This document shows, piece by piece, positions 56,204-64,000 of a stretch of 64,000 nucleotides of DNA. Source of the stretch: Rhynchopus sp. YZ270_cl-10 (taxonomy: Eukaryota; Euglenozoa; Diplonemea; Diplonemida; Diplonemidae). Under the pieces are notes generated by a model. It did not search any database and was not told the origin of the DNA. It saw only the letters and a program-made list of their open reading frames with translations. A program made the translations under genes and the position numbers. How positions within the stretch are numbered: position 1 is the stretch's first letter; each line of letters begins with the position of its first letter. Where the stretch lies: positions 372,001 to 436,000 of the forward strand of contig OZ037910.1 in assembly GCA_964035575.1 (NCBI GenBank), read 5' to 3'.

Positions 56204-57215
56204 TGTGTGTTTGCTTTTTGTGTGTCTTTTCTGTTGGTGGTTTGCTTGTTTGGGTTTGTTTGGTCTGGTGGTGTGTTGTCATCACTGTGGCGTTTCACAA
56301 ATGGAAACAAATCTCGGTCATGGTGATGCACCCTCCAGATGGCACAGACAGCCGGTGAAGAAGGGTCTAAAGTCACACCTTGAAAGAAGAGGAGTACCAA
56401 GGACAAGGTGTCGTTGGTTTGTAATGGAGACACAGAAGATGGGTGGCAGGAAAGAAGTGGGACACTTGGCATCTGAAGTGGAGTGGGAAGATACAAGAAG
56501 GCAGAGTGGGTGTGGGGGTTCAGTTCGTTGTGTTTTCCTTTCACATGGCACTGTGTATTGTGCCATGTGCACTCCTTTAGTTTCACGAAACGCTCTTCTC
56601 ATTTCCTTTGGTTTTCCCTTCCACCAAAGTGCAGGAAAAAATTGCCGAACAATGAATGTTCTGCAGCAAGAGAACGTCACGTGCAGACGCACACGTTGCA
56701 CAGCAAGTGTGCAGGATAGAGTGTGTGCATCTCGGGTCCACAAAAAGCAATAAAAACAAAAGTAAAAAACGAAGAAAGCAAATAATAGCACAAAGAGACA
56801 TCACGGAGAACAACGCTAGAAAAATAATAGTTACCGCACCAAGCAGTCATCCTGCACGGTGCACACGTGCAACTCAAGACACGTGCATGTAAAGATCTTC
56901 GTATTTCTTACATATCAAGTCCACTGCTTTTTGGTTGTGAACAGGAGAACTGGGCTTCTATTCAATTACCCTTTTCCCTTTTCGGTAGTTTTGTTTTGTT
57001 TCAAATAAAAATCAAGAATAAGTCATTGCCTCCACCCCTTAGATAGATGACGTGTATGTAGCACGTCAGGGGCTTCAGCTAAACGAAAGAAATGTTACAG
57101 TTTGTTGTGTTTCCACAAGTTTCTTTCAAATTATTCACAACAGCTTTCTCAAATGCACTGGTAAAGACACGCCAACAGCTCCACAAGGACAAGATCCATT
57201 CCACTTCAGTCACGT
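56204..57215. other. Cathepsin promoter block joined to polyubiquitin 3' flank
   Basis: 56275-56496 is the conserved cathepsin upstream block and 56480-57215 the duplicated polyubiquitin 3' flank, here contiguous. This arrangement looks ancestral to the dissected copies at 24225-25194 and 30400-30630. Confidence 0.6.
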
Positions 57216-59487
<2,272 letters not shown>

Positions 59488-62327
59488 CCCCCCCCCCCCC
59501 CCCCCCCCCTAGGTGCACGGCGGGGTCCACACACCCGAGGGTCCGTAAATTTTACGGACCCTCTTTACGGACCCTCAAGTGCGGACCCGGGTCCGTAATT
59601 ACGTACCCTAGGGTCCGTAATTACGGACCCTAGGGTACGTAATTACGTGGTCTAAGGTGGGAAATCACTGTTTGGATGTGTGACTGCTGGTCGAAAAGCC
59701 CTGGGAGCAAACCGAGTGGTACACAGGTACCACATGATAGACCATGATCATGTGGGCCTATCCCAAGTTACATACCGAAAAAAGTCGTGAGCTCGGTTAG
59801 TTGTCAAAGACGTCTTCCACCATGCACTGAGGAGATAATGATCCAACAATTTACAAGAAAGATTACTTAACCTACTGCTGGAAATTGCCAGGTCGTAGTA
59901 ACACACAAAGTGTGCCTCCGTTCGGGAAGACCGGATATTCTAGAGACCAAAAAGGCCTCAAGAATATCTTCCGGTAGTCAAGGTATAACCGAGTGAACGG
60001 CCCAAGACCCCCGTGGAGAAGTTAAATGTTGTAATGCTATCAAGTAGAAACTGCGAACACTGTCTTACCCTCCTCAATACATGGTGGAATATTTCTTTGA
60101 CAACAAACCGAGCTCAAGAGTTTTTAAACTTCCCTGAGGGAATGCGAGACGCAAAATTTACCACCAGACCCTGTCTTCGTGCACCTTCGGTGCAACGCTG
60201 CAGACAGGCCAAACTGCGTTGGACTCAGAGGAATGCCTGCTGTGCAGTGTATCAATGAGAACCAAGTCCCAGCAACAAGGGGCGCCTTTTGGCGGGCGTT
60301 GTTGAGGGTGTTTGGGGTGCAAAGTTTTCCACAATTTTGATGCGCGGGTACAGAAGTGTTGTCTTGTTCTTTCATCTTTAGGAATGTAAATGTCAATCGC
60401 GTTTAACTACCACTAGGGCTTGTTCAGTGAACCCACGAGGGGTCGAAGGGGGTTGGTTATCCCATAGCTATCAAAGGTTGTGTCGACCAGGCTAATCCAC
60501 TATGTTACGCTGTACGTTGTTAAATCCGAAGAAATAACACTTTAGCAGCCGCAGGAAGTTTGTTAAAAAGAGTGCCTCACGCTACACAAACCACCACCCG
60601 CGATTGACTTAGATGTTATAACAAAGAGAATTCAGAACAAAACAACACCCTGCCCCATACACACTAAATTGTCATGCTTCAAGAGCATGCCTGGGCCAAA
60701 ATTACTGTTGACCAAAAAGGCAACAAGACCACCCACAAGGAGTGTGAATTGTGCACTGGTTTTCTGGGGGAACGCAATATTTTCTTGTGTCTAGTCCTCC
60801 GCAAGCAGAGGACAGACTTTCCGGAAGGTTTCCAAAGTCGAATTTCTTGCACTAGCTATGCTCCCTTGGTTAATGGCTATAGCAGTGACTGACTAAGTGT
60901 ACCCACCCCCCTCCACCCAGATCTTCGTCCGCAAACTCAGAATAGATTGATGCGGGTAGATTTTGAGTTGTTGAATGTCGGACCGCGGTGAAGCTTCTCA
61001 TCGCAATCGCGGGTGCAGTTCAGACTTCACGATCCTGTATAAGTGTAAATGTGGGGTGTGATTAAGTTATGGTATACAAACGTAGTAGTCGGGAAAGGTG
61101 AGGTTAATAAAAAAGGCTATTTATTGCCGTGAAATAAGATAGATTTTTTCCACGCTACAGGTCGAGAGAGTGACCTGCTGCACAAATGGTTCGAGTGAAG
61201 CGAGGTGAATTATGTGAAGCAGGTAACGAGCGCCTGTGGAACCAAATAGAAACGTAACACTCATCACACGATAAAACCCATGGGAGAGGTTGTGGTGAAA
61301 CGCACACACCTCGACCTGAGGAGTGGCTCTGCAGCGCGGTTCGTCCCCAGAACCGCAAGTGTGTTCAAAATGCTTTGTTTCTATTTCCTCCTTCATGTCA
61401 TGAGGTGACACAAAATGATTGGTGCGTAAAAAAATAGCTATTTAATAGTGTGAACATTACGCGTTTATTTCGAGTTGAAAACACGAACAAGTTGAAATAT
61501 GCGGCATTTTTTTGTTCAATCTTCACTAGTAACTGAAAGTTAAACATAATTACATACCTTGTCTTCCCCGTAACCTGCGCCTTCGCTGCTTTTAAGGTGC
61601 TTTCTCTGGGTGCCCAGTACCCAGTACCCAGTACCCAGTACCCAGTACCCAGTACCCAGTACCCAGTACCCAGTACCCAGTACCCAGTACCCAGTACCCA
61701 GTACCCAGTACCCAGTACCCAGTACCCAGTACCCAGTACCCAGTACCCAGTACCCAGTACCCAGTACCCAGTACCCAGTACCCAGTACCCAGTACCCAGT
61801 ACCCAGTACCCAGTACCCAGTACCCAGTACCCAGTACCCAGTCACAGGTACACAGATACACAGGTACACAGGTAAAACCCGTTAAAATTGTGTGTGAAAG
61901 TTAAAAATAGCTATATTTGCATTTCATTGAGGACACATAGGCCCACCAAGGGCAATTTTGTGATGTCAAAAAAATTTTTTTTTCGGCCCAAAAATTGACT
62001 TGTTTTCGGTAAAACCCACTAAAAATTGTGGTACTCTAAACTGCGTTTTAGACCCCCACAGATGCTCAAAAGTGCCAAATTTTGCTTTTAATGGCCTCAA
62101 ATCGTCGAAATTAGCCCTAAACTTTCCCTAAACGGGGGCAAAAAAAAATTTTCGAGAGTCCCTTTCCCTGGGAGGCTCCGTAATTACGTACCCTAGGGTC
62201 CGTAATTACGGACCCTAGGGTACGTAATTACGGACCCTAGGGTACGTAATGACACTCCGTAAAGAGGGAGTGTCCTAACATGCCGTTTTACGGACCCTCG
62301 GGGTGTGCGGACCCCGCCGTGTGGGGG
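59488..62327. mobile_element. 2.8-kb terminal-inverted-repeat element
   Basis: A 22-C run then TAGG at 59510-59513 opens a ~140-bp end (CACGGCGGGGTCCACACACC, GAGGGTCCGTAAA) that recurs inverted at 62176-62327. Inside both ends are tandem palindromes GGGTCCGTAATTACGGACCC linked by TAGGGTACGTAATTACG. The interior lacks a recognisable transposase; the longest frames are under 100 codons. A CCCAGTA satellite lies within. The left end interrupts a TTCGATA hairpin repeat. Confidence 0.6.
61613..61842. repeat. 7-bp tandem array (CCCAGTA)
   Basis: About 33 near-perfect copies. Long frames on both strands here are artefacts. Confidence 0.95.
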
Positions 62328-62394
62328 CAAAACCCCTATTTTTTTGAGGCATTTCGATTTTTTGGATTTACGTGCAAAGTACCCGCAAACCACC

Positions 62395-63521
62395 GAAAAT
62401 TTCGGGTCAGAGATGGTTTTGGGGTGTGGTTTGGGGGTGTTCTATAGGTGAGACACCCCAGAGATACAAAAAAATGGAAAAAAATAGCAAAAATAGACCA
62501 TTTTGGCCGTTTGGGCCATTTTGGTCAAATGGCCATTTTTGACCAATATTTCAAAAAAAAAAGCAAAAAATTGTCATCATTAGGCCTGTCTGGGCACAAA
62601 TATGCCCCAAAAATGTCCCGCGAGTCCATTCCGACCTGTTTTGAACACATTTATCGCCTTTTTTGGTGTTTTTTTGGTGTTTTGAGGTCAAAAAAGATCC
62701 CCTGACTATCCCCTGGCAGCCCTGGGCCGCGACTTGCGCCCTGCTTTTGGACCCCCTCTGGGCCAAAAAATGGGTGAAAACCCTCGAAAAAGCACTCCGG
62801 GGACCCAGATAGTTCCATATATCCACCAGAAACCCACCCAAACACCTCAAAAACATGCCAGAAAAATATTTTCAAAAACACACTTTTTTCAAAAAGTTCA
62901 TCTGGGCAGGTTCCATAATGACTTATTTGAAAAAGTGTGTTTTTGAAAATGTTTTTCTGACATGTTTTTGAGGTGTTTTTGAGGGTGTGCGGTGGAAATT
63001 TGGAACTATCTGGGCTCCCAGAGTGCTTTTTCGGAGGTTTTCGCCCATTTTTTGGCCCAGAGTGGGTCTAAAAGCAGGGCGCAAGTCGCGGCCCAGGGCT
63101 GCCAGGGGATAGTCAGGGGATCTTTTTTGACCTCAAAACACCAAAAAAAACACCAAAACAAGTGCCTAAAGTGTCCAAAACAGGTCGGAATGGACTCACA
63201 GGACATTTTTGGGGTAGTTTCGTGCCCAAGCAGCTGTCATGATGTCGAAATTTTGCTGTTTTTTTGATTTTTTTCTCAAAAAATGGCCATTTTACCCAAC
63301 ATGGCCAAAACCGTCAAAAGCCACTTTTTCACTATTTTTTTTGCATTTTTTCATATTCTGAGGTGCCCTAATCATGGATTTTCGGGTCTCAGGGTGTTTC
63401 TGACCCATTTCTGGGGGGTATGAGGGGTGTTGACAGGTTTTTTGCTCACAAAACCACTTTTTCCAAAAATGCCTCACCCGTCCTGAAGGTTTTGCCCCCC
63501 CCTACCCCCCCCCCCCCCCCC
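62395..63521. mobile_element. Large foldback palindrome, diverged (FB2)
   Basis: The arms (about 62395-62898 and 62920-63494) are imperfect inverted repeats. They share most landmarks with FB1, such as AAAATGGCCATTTT, the GAGTCCATTCC...CCTGTTTT block and the AAAGTGTGTTTTT centre. The right side ends in an 8-C run, TA and a 17-C run. The arms differ from each other more than those of FB1, so it is older. The left arm follows directly on the 59488-62327 element. Confidence 0.75.
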
Positions 63522-63804
63522 AGTGTTGCACTTCGGAGTTGCTGACAGGATAATAAACAGAAAGAAGGGGTTGAGAAAGTGCAATACGTCTCACCCTTTA
63601 TAGATAGATGCATCATGGAACACTGGTTCTTCCGCAAAAAAGAAAAAAAGTATAAATTGGTGATCCGGAGAGGGGGGGGTTGATATTGGCAGGGTCGTTG
63701 ACCGATTTCCGAAAGCACCAATAAAAAATAAAAAAATAAAAATATAACTTGAGAGATGAATAGCCTTAGCTGGCCTGTGCATCAACGAAACAAAAACCCC
63801 CCCC

Positions 63805-63835
<31 letters not shown>

Positions 63836-64000
63836 TAAAATGTAAGTTATCGATGCAAGGCACACCTCCGACTGACCCTACTGTCACTCCCCACCGGATG
63901 AAAGCACAAAGTACCCTTGCGACCAACTGACTGAAGATGTGAAAAAAAAAAAAAAATATTTGGATTTTTTTTTGTCAGATGAAATCTAAGCACGCTGCTT
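63522..64000. other. Intergenic to window end
   Basis: Short dispersed elements lie at about 63741-63785 and at 63976-64000 (cut by the window end). Sequence at 63860-63900 matches 35275-35335 (CACCTCCGACTGACCC). No gene. Confidence 0.5.

Noticed and set aside
59660-61100. Possible structured RNA or group I intron (words like AAGGTATAACCGA)
   Set aside because: No set of P/Q/R/S pairings could be found by eye.
61540-61885. GTGYWVL and STQYPVP frames
   Set aside because: Translation of the CCCAGTA satellite.

Overview
The window is nuclear DNA of a single-celled eukaryote. It encodes ubiquitin, cytosolic ribosomal proteins eL39 and eS21, papain-type cathepsins and a CDF metal transporter. 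Two genes have GT-AG introns and the rest read as long uninterrupted frames. Every gene I can support lies on the minus strand over more than 56 kb. Leaders are short and A/C-rich, often ending in ACAACATG. This one-way arrangement, the cruzain-like cathepsins and an RHS/Crinkler-like NTPase suggest a euglenozoan (diplonemid- or kinetoplastid-like) with polycistronic transcription. That is inference: no spliced-leader or rRNA gene is present to settle it.

Layout: 1-2.0 kb is degenerate repeats. At 2.0-11.4 kb lies a giant type I membrane adhesin with IPT/TIG and cadherin-like repeats of bacterial style. At 11.9-13.0 kb are two tandem eL39 genes with the same intron. Then follow a Cys-rich secreted protein (13.9-14.8), repeats (15-17), a CDF transporter (17.0-18.5) and eS21 (19.1-19.6). 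At 20.4-30.3 kb is a ubiquitin/cathepsin district: polyubiquitin, cathepsin, a ubiquitin-like gene ending in Gly-Asp, a second polyubiquitin, a CUB-tyrosinase and a second cathepsin. Next come an NTPase gene (31.9-33.8) and a very large secreted protein (35.9-40.7).

At 41.3-43.9 kb a ubiquitin-like-domain/LRR gene has been split by a 5'-truncated LINE with a perfect 20-bp target-site duplication. The LINE encodes two tandem Cys/His modules and a terminal PCNA-binding-type motif. From 43.9 to 54.1 kb and from 58.1 kb to the end there is almost no coding sequence. These stretches hold satellites, two large foldback palindromes, several terminal-inverted-repeat elements and very long G or C runs. 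Between them, at 54.1-58.1 kb, lie a small secreted protein, a near-identical copy of the second cathepsin and a third polyubiquitin.

The main functional themes are protein turnover (three polyubiquitins, three cathepsins), translation and secreted or surface proteins. The duplicated blocks carry promoters as well as coding regions, so the ubiquitin and cathepsin copies probably share regulation.
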